The notes below the pieces were generated by a model. It was not told the origin of the DNA, ran no database searches, and was given only the letters and a program-made list of their open reading frames with translations. Positions 22,630-34,328 of a DNA stretch of 64,000 nt are shown piece after piece. Made by a program: the position numbers and the translations under genes. The DNA lies in NCBI GenBank assembly GCA_036365455.1, contig JAWQUS010000007.1, positions 17,500,001 to 17,564,000 on the forward strand, written 5' to 3'. The number at the start of each line of letters is the position of its first letter. Position 1 is the first letter of the stretch. This DNA is from Macrosoma leucophasiata. Taxonomy: Eukaryota > Arthropoda > Insecta > Lepidoptera > Hedylidae.

Positions 22630-23825
22630 ACACCATAAACCACATTCATACGCTGCGGCAGGTTATACAGAACACAGAATAGTAGGACAAGCCTAACCTA
22701 TGTCTAGCGTTCGTGGACTATGAGAAAGCCTTCGATTCGGTTGAGATTTGGGCTGTGATACAGTCACACCATAGGTGTCAGGTTGACTACCGATACATCG
22801 AGGTGTTGAGGAGCTTGTATGAAAACGCCACCATGTCGGTCCGGTTTCAGGATCAGAACTCGAAACCTATCCAACTGGTGGCGAGTTGTGAGACAGAGAG
22901 CTGTAATATCTCCGAAACTGTTCACCACTGCATTGGAAGACGTCTTCAAGCTTCTGAACTGGAAAAGACTCGGCATCAATGTTACGGGCAGTTCATCTCC
23001 CACCTCCGGTCGGCAGATGATATCGTAGTCATGGCTGAGACCCTGGACGACCTTAGTACTCGTACAATGCTCAATGACCTCAGTAGGGCCTCCCAACGGG
23101 TAGGCCTTAAAATGAATATGGACAAGACGAAGATCATGTCAAATGTCCACACCCACTCCTGTTATGCTCCTCGAGGGACTATATAACTACTACTCGATTA
23201 TACATAATCGTCAACACTCGAAGTTGTTGACGATTATGTATACCTGGGACAAACGGTCCAGTTAGGTCGGTCCAACTTCGAGAAAGAGGTCAACTGCCGA
23301 ATTCAACTCGGTTGGGCAGCGTTCGGGAAGCTACTATATCTTCTCGTCCGACTTACCGCAGTGTCTTAAGAAAAAGGTCTTTGACCAGTGTGTGTTGCCA
23401 GTGATGACTTATGGGACAGAAACGTGGTCGCTCACTACGGGTTTCATAAGAAGGCTCAAGGTCACTCAAAGAGCAATGGAGAGAGCTATGCTTGGAGTTT
23501 CTCTGCGAGATCGAATCAAAAGGGAATCCGCATGAAAACCAAAGTTACCGACATAGCTCACCGAATAGCGAGACTCAAGTGGCAGTGGGCAGGACACATA
23601 GCTCAAAGAATTGACGGCTGTTGGGGCAGAGCAGTTCTCGATTGGCAACCGCGTACCGGAAAACGAAGCGTAGGCAGGCCTCCCACAAGATGGACCGACG
23701 ACTTGGTGAAGATCGCGGGCAATCGCTGGATAAGGGCGGCCCAGGACCGTTCGTTGTGTCATTCTTTGGGGGAGGCCTTTGTTCAGCAGTGGACGTTATT
23801 TGGCTGAAATGATGATGATGATGAA
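22630..23825 (+). pseudogene. RTE-like LINE, broken reverse transcriptase
   Basis: This is the largest retrotransposon remnant. The first frame (22713-23186) carries DYEKAFDSVE, the conserved RT palm entry with its catalytic-site D. It ends with SADDIVVMAETLDDLS, matching the (F/Y)ADD catalytic pair, then VGLKMNMDKTKIMSN. Two stops lie upstream (near 22,680), and the middle of the palm is out of frame (VISPKLFTTALEDVFKLL is read in another frame, about 22,909-22,962). A fold-back at 23,199-23,242 breaks the frame before DYVYLGQTVQLGR. The C-terminal part (23388-23807) has TDIAHRIARLKWQWAGHIA and RSVGRPPTRWTDD. The tail ends in (GAT)n at 23,810-23,825. The endonuclease domain is missing. It cannot make a working enzyme. 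The RTE assignment rests on ADDIVVM and the WAGH/RPPTRW tail; I am fairly sure of LINE, less of clade. Confidence 0.8.
23199..23242. repeat. Fold-back, 18-bp perfect arms
   Basis: Arms 23199-23216 and 23225-23242 are exact reverse complements around ctcgaagt. The right arm is genuine LINE coding DNA (VDDYVY); the left arm is an inverted copy of it. Confidence 0.85.
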
Positions 23826-24051
23826 ACATTACTTATTTTTTGTTTCGTAAATTCTAATGCAAAGTTGATTATTTACATTACCAAACCAATATCAAGTATT
23901 AAAGTGAAGTCTGATTACAATTAATATAATAAAAATAAATAAAACTATATTTGCAAGTCAATGTGAATTAGAAGGTTTAGGACCTGTTTCACCACTTACT
24001 GATAAAGTCCCTGATAATCTATTAGGAACTTATCAATACATATATATGAAG

Positions 24052-24786
24052 ACTTGCTACCGTTATAGATATCGAGCAAAAAATATACTAAAAAAACACG
24101 TTTATTGTATGTCGCCTTGGACCCCTAAATATTTTCGTTTTCTTATTTTTAGTATTTAATTTTTTATTGTTATAGCGGTAACAGAAATACATAACTTGTG
24201 AAAATTTTAGCTTTCTAGCTATTACTGTTTATGAGATACAGCCTGGTGACAGACAGACGGACGGACGGGCAGACAGACAGACAGCGGAGGTTCAGTAATA
24301 GGGTCCGTTTTTACCTTTTAGATACGGAACCCTAAAAAAGACAGAAGAAGATAGAGAATAGTTTAAAAATGTTCGATAATAGGTACATGATTCTTTAAAC
24401 GGTCGTAACTTTTTTATTTCTGAATCGATTAACATACACAAACACTAAATGTTAAGTGAAACTTACCACAATATATATGAGTAAACCGCAAATCGAATAA
24501 GCCGTTTCTGATATTAGCGTGCACAAACACACAGACAAACAGACATTTTTCCGGGTTAAAAAGTACCCAGTGTTGTGCGCCAAAGGTTAAAGTATAATCA
24601 TACCAAGTTCCATTGTAATCGGACCAGTAGTTTTATGTGATGCTTGAACAAACAGACAGACAGACAGACAAAAAAAAATCTAATCACATATTTGTGTTCG
24701 GTATCGATCTAGTAACATGGTATTTATTTTTTCAATATTTTCAATGTACAGAATGTACACTTCTACAGATTTATTATAAGTATAGA
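24052..24786 (-). mobile_element. Helitron module 1, 3'-truncated
   Basis: Minus-strand copy of module 1 of the composite Helitron at 12,750. It starts TCTATACTTATAATAAATC (minus strand, from 24,786) and includes both (TCTG)n tracts (as CAGA on the plus strand at 24,250-24,285 and 24,653-24,670). It is lost beyond 24,052, before the expected junction with a second module. Confidence 0.6.
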
Positions 24787-24976
24787 TAAAGATTTTTGCA
24801 TGAATAATAAATAAAACATCTGCATAATAATAATAAATATTCAGGTATAAGTTAACTTCATACGTGTACGTAAACAATTGCAAAGTTCGTTCGTACTTTA
24901 TTGAGCTGGAGTTACTTGCATACTAATTCGAATGAACTATGTAGGTAGTAAAGTTTATTAATATTCAGTTTTATAA

Positions 24977-25270
24977 TCTATGTATACATATTATAAAACA
25001 AAGTCCCCTCCGGCGTCTGTCTGTCTGCCTGCCTGTCTGTTCGTGATAAACTATAAAAAGGCTATTTTAAGGATTTTCAAGGCTTTTTCAGCAATAGATA
25101 GAGTGATTTTTGGGAAAGGTTTGGTTATATAATTTGTTGAAGTTTTGTGTTAATTGGTTGGAATATAAAGATAAATGTACCTTGCGTGTAATAAATTCTC
25201 TTTGGAAGATCTACAAAAAAGTCCGAGATGGCATATAGGTACCTATCTTTTAAGGATAGCTTACTATATC
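24977..25270 (+). mobile_element. Helitron-like 5' part
   Basis: Starts TCTATGTATACATATTATAA after an A, followed by caaagtcccctccggcgtct and a (TCTG/CCTG)n tract, then an 'aatagatagagtgatttttg' segment. This is the pattern of another short Helitron family. No CTAG terminus is found, so it is 3'-truncated. Confidence 0.45.
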
Positions 25271-27168
25271 TTCCACTAAATGTATAACTTACAATGCGGT
25301 AATTGTAAATCTATTTACACCAATACAATATAAATCCTCATCTTATCTCATTCATGCACGTTATTGTCACAAATCTTACACCATTTAATTAAAATTAACA
25401 TCTTAAAAGTGGTCGCAAAAAATAGCGCGCGGGCAACATTGCTCATACTGATCATAGCATCCGCCTTTTTTGGCCATAGCTTAATTTTTTTTTGTATGGC
25501 AGAACGACTTTTCGTTGGTCAGCTAATTTAGTATTAATTTGCGTAATATTTTACTTTCTAATAAATGCTTTATCTACTGATTAATAATAATATTGATTTC
25601 TAGGACACATTTCTTTTAATTGTTTTATTCTGTTTTAAACGTGATAAAGGCGATACCTTTTACGGTATTGTAAAGTTTATTATATCCGTTGCTCAATTAG
25701 TAGAATTTTCTTTACCAGAATATTAACCGTGCCCTGTGTTTAAAACGCAATAAACTGTATAAAGACATGGCTCAATGTAGTTAGTACAAAGTTGCGTGCT
25801 GACTTCGATTATTTATTTCCTTCCTATCGTTTACGGGGTCGGTAAAAAATGAAAATCGCGATTAAACTCAACACAAAAGATAATTGCGACTAATTTTCTT
25901 TAATAAAAACATTTTCTTGATTCACATTTATTTGTAATTGAATTTCGAATTCCAGTTCGATATGGTTCGAAAGATAGTATGATATGAGAAAAATCTCTTT
26001 TTAAAAATTAGAATCGCACACAAAGTATATTTAGATTCTTTCAAATAATGCCACTTAAATTCCCAATCATTCCAAAATTTTGTGTTCGAAAATTACAAAC
26101 GCTATCAAATCTCAATTTGAGTATTTTGAACCAGTTAGTAAATAATTATAGCAAACTCCTATTGACATATTATATAACAATATATATAAGATTTAACCTT
26201 CCTATCAATTATAGCTATTAATAACATATTAATGAATTGATACTTGGAATTAATACAATACCAATTAATTAAAACTAAATGCGCTCACTCGTAGTCTAGT
26301 GGAACTTTGACGTTCGATGTGATTGCTAAGTTTAAGCACATGTGGTTGGTGATAAATAATACTTAAACGTGAAAACAACGACTACAGATATACCTGAAAG
26401 CTAACAAACCAAATAATTTTTAAATAATCGATTTTTTCCCTCGCCGTTCAGCTGGGTCACAAGTCTAAAAACAACGTACGATGCCACGAACTCTTTTCTA
26501 TCCAGTAAGTAGCTCTTGCCAGTCGATATATCCCATGAGACACATGTCTACTTTAGCTTCTCTCTCGACCGGTGCTATGGGACAGGCATTTTCCCAGATA
26601 ATCCGCCCTTTATGCTTTCACCTACATCGTCATGCATTTCTTGGGACAAAAGTTTTTTATTTTTAATTCTATGTCAGAGCAATAAGGTACAAAATTGAAT
26701 GGAAGTCACGCTTACAAGAAATTACACCTTTCTTCTCCTGTATTTGACTGTGTAGAATCCTCCGATGGCAGGTTCATTAGTGATCATAGGACTATACTTT
26801 CGTTTTGTTAAGAGGTAGTGAAATAAGGTAAGAAAAAAGTAATGCACGTAGCTATTTCCTACTCGGGAAAATTTCAATGGATATGAATCGAAATATACAG
26901 CCTCGGGCATTTTAAGCTGGCTTCGGATAAAAGGAACAAATGAAACGTAATATCCGCTGAAATTATTGAACGGATTGTTAGACGTACCTTAACACGAAAT
27001 CTAGAGCAACATAAATAAATAACTGTCGTATGTATATACGTATTGTCGACATGATGCGTGTGTAGGTGAACATGTTTTTATGACAACAAGGGTTTAAAGT
27101 TGTTGATCGCTGGTGGTAAAGTAGAAGTAAAGTAGCGCTTTTGGAAAGAAGGTAAAATTTCGTTATTT
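25271..27168. other. No recognisable gene or repeat
   Basis: AT-rich. A 61-codon frame at 26481-26666 (+) begins ATGCCACGAACTC and reaches ccagtaagt, a donor-like site, but no homology or partner exon supports a gene. Confidence 0.3.
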
Positions 27169-27397
27169 AGGTTTGGTTGCACCAAAATATTTAATAAAGT
27201 TATTGGTTTACGGCTTTTGCAACCGAGCTGAAACGTCGGAATAAAGGTAAAAAGTGTTTTCCCGGTTCGTAAAATCAGTGAAATAAGTTATAGTTAATGT
27301 AAAATTTTACATCCTTTAACAATTTCTAAAGATGTGTATTAATGTGAAATTTTACATAAACAATAACTTATACGAATATTTTGGTGCAATCTAACCT
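27169..27397. mobile_element. MITE-like element, 37-bp inverted ends
   Basis: 27169-27205 and 27361-27397 are inverted copies with about six differences, sharing ttgcaccaaaatatt and agttattg. Related single ends (gttgcaccaaaatattt) occur near 58,087-58,103 and 49,653-49,697. No transposase; no clear target duplication. Confidence 0.55.
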
Positions 27398-27507
27398 TAA
27401 GGTTTTATAATAGCCTATGAATTGTACTCTATCTCAATATTCAGTCTTACGCATAGTCATTAAAACTATTTTCAATTATACGAGTTTAACTATTTTTACA
27501 GATTAAT

Positions 27508-27592
27508 CTCGCTTAGATTAAACTAAAACGGTTTTAAAATCAATTCGACGTTTCGGTTGATTGTTAGCTTCTGTGATCCCGGGCAGACTAAG
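27508..27592 (-). repeat. Penelope-like 3' end fragment
   Basis: Plus-strand tracts ttagattaaactaaaacggt, acgtttcggttgattgttag and cccgggcagac match the region just downstream of the Penelope-like frame at 41,244 in the same orientation. No coding part. Confidence 0.45.
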
Positions 27593-29050
27593 TATTTATA
27601 AATTTTAGTCAAATAAGGAGGAGGTTCTATGCTTGGGTGTACCTATATCAGAAGAGCTATTCTATCCAAAGGAAAGCAAAGGATACATATCGTGGACGGG
27701 TACTATTTTTCTCACATTTTTGCACCGATTAAATACGACAAAAATTAAAAAGTTCAGATGGGTGCTTCAACAACTGTCTCTATTCTCACTTGCTCTCGTG
27801 ACTAAGTAAAATTCGATACAATTTAGGAATTAACATCAGAACACTCGAGTTTATTTGGTTTTTCAAATGTCATGCCACGTGTAACGAACCGACACAAAAC
27901 ATAGCGGTACCTGTCAGTTAATGCTGCAGTTACCAATAAGAGGCCAAAGAGAGTATTTTGTGTATCTCGGTGACCATAATCAAAGATATTAGACATAAAT
28001 TTCAAAACCAGTACATTGCTCTTTTCTTAAAAAGTGGCTATCAAAATACGTATCATCTCAGAATGCCAACTTTGATACTCGTAAGTACATAATACGCCTT
28101 CAGGGTCCGCACATGTTGCTCGCAACAACAGCTTTTTTAGCTCTAGTTTATTCTAGGAGCTACTGGTAATTAAAGACAGATTAAGCAAGCTGTGTGCTGG
28201 CTAGCAAACTTTAATTGACCGACGAAACTGACACGGCCCAAACTTTTCCGCCGAACACTGGACTTTATGTATTCCGGAATTAAAACTTTGGCGAAACAAC
28301 GTAGATTAATCAACGGTTTCATAAGAGAAATTTTGCATGGAAGTGTCGTAAACGCTATGTCCTCTAACGCCTCAGGAGACTATTATAATTGCTATGCGCA
28401 AACCTGTGTGTTTACACTGCTACGCTAGAATTTAAATGGGAGTATATTTCTTCCCTTTTTTAAAAAGTGCATTTTCATTAATGGGAATCTTTGTAAGGTT
28501 ATATAAAATGCTATGCTGTTTGTCATTCAGCGATGCGGATTGAAAGAGAAATCTAAGGAAAACTGTATTATATTTCCCTTTGTATTTTAAATGAGAACCT
28601 TCCCCGTACACGTTGAAATTATTTTGTACGGTTAAGACCACTTCATATTTCTTTGTATGAAATATGAAAAGCAAACATTAATACTAACAAATGTCAAATA
28701 TTTATTTTTGTTGTTATGGTGGCGAACAAGAATGCAATTCACATGCATGGTAAGTGAATACTACCTACAGCCTTAAGATATTACGTACATAATATAAGAT
28801 GTAAAAATGTAGATGCGGTACCACCCCTGAGGTTTAACTTGTTTTGCCTCTGTGACAGAAATCAAGGGACCAAATATATGAAGCTAAGAGAGACATTCAA
28901 GACGATTTTTTATGTGTAGATAGATATCCGTAGACTACAGTATAAATTTACCTTCTATTTTAGTCTTCTCTACGAGTACCAAATAACCACTTTTGTGATA
29001 CATATCATCAAGTGTAGGTTCTTAAAGTAGAAAAAAAACGTCTAGAAACA
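27593..29050. other. No recognisable gene or repeat
   Basis: AT-rich, small scattered frames only. Confidence 0.35.
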
Positions 29051-29059
29051 TTAACACTA

Positions 29060-29335
29060 CAACGTAATTTATTTTCAGTTTAAATGAATAGAATTTCAAT
29101 GAGCCGCGTGGCACGATAAACCTGGAACGACTCATAAGAACAAAAAGCAAAAGAAATAGTGTGTAAGGCGGTGGGTCGCAAACACTGAATACGATATTGA
29201 CTCCGACTGCTGGAACAATATGTTCAGCTGACGTACACTGCGCCACTATTGTTGCAGCTAGCGACGATCGCGCTGAATCTATTTAGCTGATCTCGACGAG
29301 AACATTAAATTAGCTAAATTTGAATCTACTTATTG
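29060..29335. repeat. Direct duplication, copy A
   Basis: Pairs with 29,610-29,885. A ~75-bp core (ctgaatacgatattgactcc ... ctgacgtacactgcgccact) is almost unchanged between copies while the flanks have drifted. On the minus strand both cores read the same open frame (VAQCTSAEHIVPAVGVNIVFS), continuing to PPPYT. No start codon or splice pattern proves coding. Confidence 0.65.
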
Positions 29336-29609
29336 TTTTATTTTTTGATTTAAGAACAAAATAAATTTTGTTCTTCTTCAATTCTGTTTGTGTAAAAGAA
29401 TAAAAAAACCGTAGATATAATTTTACGTGATAACATCCGTCACAGGCCGAACGCTTAGGCCGATCGTGCCTCTCTATCGTTTGTTCCGAACTCTCGCTTG
29501 CACGTTCGGCTCAGGCGGAACGTGACCATGTATCATTGACCATGAGTTATACTTTTTCGTGCGTACCGCCGGATTTTACCAATTTATAAGACGTTACTAC
29601 GTCAACAAC

Positions 29610-29885
29610 ACAGAAGTTTTCAAGAATAGAGATGATATTCCAGAGAACCACGTTATACATTAACCTAGAACGACACTCAACAAAAAGCAAAAGATATGTT
29701 GTGTAAGGCGGTGAGACGTAAGGACTGAATACGATATTGACTCCGACTGCTGGAACAATATGTTCAGCTGACGTACACTGCGCCACTATTGTTACAGCTA
29801 GCGATGAAACTTGCGAATCTCGCTGAATTTATTCAGCTGATCTCGATTGGAACATGATGTCGCCTAAATTTGAATCTATTCATAT
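29610..29885. repeat. Direct duplication, copy B
   Basis: Second copy of the unit at 29,060, about 550 bp downstream. It ends with the same tgatctcgat, then cctaaatttgaatctatt. It has an extra ~12 bp (aaacttgcgaat) where copy A reads cgatcg. Confidence 0.65.
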
Positions 29886-29929
29886 CTATGCTTTTTATTT
29901 TTGATTGTGTAAGACTTTAAAACAGGTGT

Positions 29930-30205
29930 AATGGTAGCTCCAGCAACGGGTACTAGTCACTACCGCATGACGTAATAATAATATACTCGTACCTACTTGC
30001 CGGTAATGATAGTGTTTAGCGCTATCGAAGTGCGGTTGGATGGACTACCATCACTAGTACGTACACTAGTACGGTCCCATAATTTGCGATATAGAGGCAA
30101 AACATTGAAATCTATGGTTTTAACATTGATGTTTATAACCTACCGTATTCACTTACCAGTGTTATCTGTAGGTATGCATATTTGTTGCTTTTATGTCATT
30201 AAAAA
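29930..30205 (+). repeat. Degenerate S1 SINE-like copy
   Basis: Recognisable by ggtagctccagcaacgg, cactaccgcatgacgtaata, agtgtttagcgctatcgaag and 'ggcaaaacattgaaatctat'. Strongly diverged, with no poly(A). The 84-codon frame over it is not a gene. Confidence 0.45.
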
Positions 30206-30667
30206 GGCAGAGTATTTGAAAAAGATGACGAATATAGAAGAAACACTGTAGATAAGATATTGCTAAAAAGCGCTAAATACCTACCTATTTTTCGCTAACT
30301 TCCATCGTTCAGATAAAGACAAACCTTTTTTTAGTAATATTAATGTAAAATATAATTTTACCGTTACTACATTGTACACGATATTGATACGTTAAGTAAA
30401 ATCAAATGGAAAGTTAGAACGTTGACCAGCTGAAAGCATTAGTTATGCTTGGATAAACATATAAATCACTCAGGTCTTGAAAAAATAATGCCTAATCCAC
30501 CAAGGTTCTCTTAAGCCTCACGTAATGGCTTAACGTATATTTATGTGTTACACCAGTTTTATTATATTTTTGAGGCTAACTTCGTTTCGTCTTATAATTA
30601 AATAATATCTCGAAGATTTGAGGAAAACAACAAGTTCATTTTCCCATTCTTCATTTCAGTTCATTTT
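30206..30667. other. No recognisable gene or repeat
   Basis: AT-rich, no convincing frame. Confidence 0.35.
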
Positions 30668-30962
30668 ACTGGTGGTAGAGCTCCAGTGACGGAGCTCGCG
30701 GGCGTAGGCACCACCGCATTACCTAATATACTTGCCGTTAAATGGTAGTGTTCAGCACTATCGTGTTTCGGTCAGGTGGTAATGTACGGCTCTGTAATTT
30801 CCGGCACAGAGGCATAACACCTAAAGCCTCAGGAGTGGCAGCGCATTTGCATTTTGACCTCTGGTCATTGTATGGGTGTCTATAGGCTGCAGTCATCACT
30901 TAACATCAATGTGAACTGCACGCTTGTTTGCCACTTTCATTACATTAAAAAAAAAAAAAAAA
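30668..30962 (+). mobile_element. S1 SINE-like element, full copy
   Basis: A complete-looking S1 copy, from actggtggtagagctccagt to a poly(A) run at 30,946-30,962. It differs from the copies at 45,499 and 58,857 at few sites. No reading frame. Confidence 0.7.
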
Positions 30963-31344
30963 ATACGGATACGAACTATTTATTTGGGTAATGGAAATTT
31001 TGGTTTTTACTATTCTTTCCAAATTCTTCATATTATATTTCTGTTCCAAATTCTTTTATTTTCTCACCTTTAAACCTTTCCTGGACCTTAACGAATATTT
31101 TTAAACTAAAATTAGCCAAATCGGAAGTGCCGTTCTCGATTTTTAGTGAGACTAACAAACGTCATTTCATTTTCGCATATAGAAATAAGTAACAATTAAG
31201 TAAACAAAACAAATAAGGTTTCAAAAAAGTTATTTTTAATTCAGCCTCTTGCTAGTGTTTCTCGGTAAAAAAAGTGGCAGTAGGCTGCTAAACCCGAAAT
31301 TAGGCGTCCAATCCCGTAGTCAGATTTGAGCGATGTGATATTGA

Positions 31345-31735
31345 CTTTTTCATAATCATCATCATTTCAGCCAAAAGACATCCACTGCTGAACAAAGGCC
31401 TCCCCCAAAGATTGCCACAACTAACGGTCCTGGGCCACCCTCATCCAGCGATTGCCCGCGACCTTCACCAGGTCGTCGGTCCATCTTGTGAGGGGCCTGC
31501 CTACGCTTCGTTTTCCGGTACGCGGTCGCCTCTCAGAAACTGCTCTGCCCCAACGGCCGTGAGTCCTTTGAGCTATGTGCCCTGCCCACTACCACTTGAG
31601 TCTCGCTATTCGGTGAGCTACTCGTATGTCGGTAACTTTGGTTCTCAAGCGGATCTCCTAATTTCTGATTCAATCTCGCAGAGAAACTCCAAGCATAGCC
31701 CTCTTCATTGGTCTCGGACTTCTCCATCGCTCATA
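31345..31735 (-). pseudogene. RTE-like LINE 3' end
   Basis: Minus-strand match to the C-terminal part of the element at 22,630: the tracts encoding AHRIARLKW, WAGHIA, RSVGRP and RWTDDLVKVAGNRWMR are present. Indels put them in different frames, and a 6-bp insertion lies within the VTDI-AHRI region. The (ATC)n at 31,352-31,363 is its microsatellite tail. 5'-truncated and dead. Confidence 0.7.
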
Positions 31736-32125
31736 ATTATGTTTTAATACCTTTTTTAATCTCTACCTGCCTACATATTCAGAAAAATTAAAGGCGAGTA
31801 TCTGTGTATTTAATAGTACATAACTCATGCTATGATCAGGTAAAGGAATTTACAAAAGGACGAAACGTTTCAAACTTTGTTCATTACATTGTGCAAAGTT
31901 CTGTACAGTGAAAAACGAGAGGCCCCATTAATTTCGACAAAAACTAACGCGTCTAGTCGTGGACGCCCTTAATTACAGACGTGTCGACGCGTGTCTCGAC
32001 GTCTCTTCCTTTTTTCTCATTTCGACACGTTCGAGTACACTGGCCTGTCATAATATGTCCTGTTTTATTTTTCTCCCGACACCCATTGCATTGTCTCGGT
32101 GCCAACACACAATGAAATGCTTTCA

Positions 32126-32386
32126 TCTATATATATATATAAAAATCTATTGCTGTTCGTTAGTCTCGCTAAAACTCGAGAATGGCTAGACCGATTTGGT
32201 TAATTTTGGTTTTGAATGATTTCTGGAAGCCCAGGGAAGGTTTAAAAGGTAAAAAAATCTGAAGAAATTGAAAAAATGAATAGTAAAAATCACAATTTTA
32301 TTTTCCCATACAATTAGTCCGTATCTATCAAACCTCTGACACATTATTTCATTCTGAGACAATACAAAGTTTGCCGGGTCAGTTAG
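32126..32386 (+). mobile_element. Short Helitron, 261 bp
   Basis: Starts TCTATATATATATATAAAAA after an A. The body has ctgttcgttagtctcgctaa and accgatttggttaattttgg. It ends gccgggtcagTTAG before a T; the expected CTAG carries one change. Close relatives lie at 44,177-44,429 (intact CTAG) and 61,051-61,452. Confidence 0.65.
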
Positions 32387-32460
32387 TAAAAGATAAATGT
32401 CGTATGTCACAGTGTAGAAGCTCTTGGCAGCTACAACACTTTTAGGGCTCTACCTGACCG

Positions 32461-32592
32461 GGATGCCATGGCGACGGCGCCGGCTACGTATCCAAGCAGT
32501 TAGTATGGTTATGGTAGGGTGGTGGAGTTAGGTATCATGTATTTCCATACTAGCTGCTTGGATACGTAGCCGGCGACGTCACCATGGCATCC
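32461..32592. mobile_element. Inverted-repeat element, 48-bp arms
   Basis: Arms 32461-32508 and 32545-32592 are inverted copies with about three differences, sharing cggctacgtatccaagcag. A 36-bp spacer separates them. It looks like a very short MITE or fold-back. No clear target duplication. Confidence 0.65.
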
Positions 32593-32623
32593 AGGTGAGG
32601 AAGAACCCTTGGTAATGGTTTTT

Positions 32624-32878
32624 TACTGGTGGTAGAGTTTCAGTGGCAAAGCTTACGGACGTCGACACCACCGCGTTAACTACTCTACTTGCCGTTAAAT
32701 GGTAGTGTTTCCGTCAGGTGGTCATGTACGGATTGTACGGACCTGTAATTTCTGACACAGATGTAACAACTTAGGAGTAGCAATGGATCAATACTAAAAT
32801 CTCTGGTTTTTATGGGCTACACTATTCATTTACCATCAATGTGACCTCTATGCTCGTATGCCACTTCATTAAATAAAA
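32624..32878 (+). repeat. Diverged S1 SINE-like copy
   Basis: Starts actggtggtagagtttcagt and keeps caccaccgcgttaac, ttaaatggtagtgttt, gtcaggtggtcatgtacgg. It has lost a ~15-bp piece (agcactatcgtgttcc region) and duplicated gtacgga. Confidence 0.55.
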
Positions 32879-33140
32879 AGCCGGCCAAGTGCGTGTCGGG
32901 ACTGCATTTTTTAAAACCTGCCCAACCATACTCCACATGATGATTCCATCACGAAAGGGATGGTATCAGCGCTTAAAAAAAAAATACATCTGCACTTTAC
33001 GTATAGGGGAGGTACCGTAAAAATTAACGTGCCAGATTATAGGTTAGGTAGTAACGTCTACAAGTCTACGAGCTTAGCTTCGAACGGACGGACATGCCGA
33101 CTATAAGAGTTCCTTGTACACTACGGAATCCTAATAAAAA
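32879..33140 (+). repeat. Dispersed repeat with GCCGGCCAAG start
   Basis: Begins aaaagccggccaagtgcgtg and ends near ctacggaatcctaataaaaa, passing gtataggggaggtaccgtaa and acggacggacatgccgacta. From memory this is the layout of a common lepidopteran interspersed repeat. A more decayed relative lies near 53,280-53,375 (agacggacatggcgaaaata). Confidence 0.4.
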
Positions 33141-34328
33141 ATGTTGATTGAAATAATACACTTGTTTGAATTATAAAATGGACTGTAATTATTTGACTTG
33201 ATTAATGAACGATTACTTACTGCTTGTTTAAGAGCACGCGAAGAGCTCTTGCCAGTAATACGCGAACTGTCTTAAATTACGAAATATATGAGAGAATGCT
33301 AAATGAATGAAACAATACAAATTACCGCCCGTCAGGTCAAAATGTTTGATATGCAAAATTATACGATTGCACCCATACACGCAGCTTGATATTTAAATTA
33401 GTGAGCAGATAATTAAGATCAAAGTTTTGATCCAGAAGATTATCATTGAGGACTTATTCAGTTACTTTAAAATGCAATTCCTATGGAGGTGTAGTTACGA
33501 TCACTAACACATATCACACTGATACATTGTAAATTTTTAGAAATGTGATTTCAAGGGTAATCAAAAAGATATACGTAAAGCTAACCGTCTATATTTTGTA
33601 AACAGTTCAGGTTGTATGCCAAAAAGTAAAATATGTGCAGTCACCAGTGCATAAACACGAAATCACGGCATGATTGATGGGGAGGTATCTACAAGTGATT
33701 GATATATGCTCCTCAACTGCCGAATCTCAGATAAGCTATAAATCATATGACCAAAGGCGAACAACGTAAAATGTTTGAATATAGCTATTATTTATCATCT
33801 AACTACTTATTTGCTATTCATTTTACTGTCATATATTTTATAGTCACCAAATTCTTTCGATCGTCAGACGGGGTTGGCCTAAAATTAGTACAGTAAAATA
33901 TCTGTTAGAAACCGATATTTAATAGAATTTCTGTCCGTTGCATAACTATATGATCGTATTTAGGGAGCATTTCCTTTATGTAAAAAAAATAACAATCCAC
34001 GTATCTCATATTATTTATTTATTAGTATTTTAGCCAAATATTTAAACTGCGGAGTTCCGGATATGAAATCGAAGCGCAGGTAAATGAAATAAAGTGTGTA
34101 CATTTTTGGCTGAAAAATTCAGGCTGATGTTTTTTCTTTTGAAAGGTAGACCAAAGTAGGTCAGATCGCGGTCGGATTGGTGATCTCTGCTCTAGCAAAG
34201 AATTATTTTTCGATCACTTCACCTCTAAAATTAATATGAGTGTCGAATCTATTAAGTGAAATTACTAAAAAAAACAACCAGTAAGTTAGAGTAAGAAATA
34301 TTCTATGATAAAAAAAATATATTGCTTA
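33141..34328. other. No recognisable gene or repeat
   Basis: AT-rich without convincing frames or repeats. Confidence 0.35.

Noticed and set aside
22764..23096. 110-codon minus frame opposite the LINE
   Set aside because: Shadow of the reverse transcriptase reading frame on the other strand.
26481..26666. First coding exon with a gtaagt donor
   Set aside because: Only an ATG and a donor-like site; no conserved peptide, no partner exon and no promoter signal.
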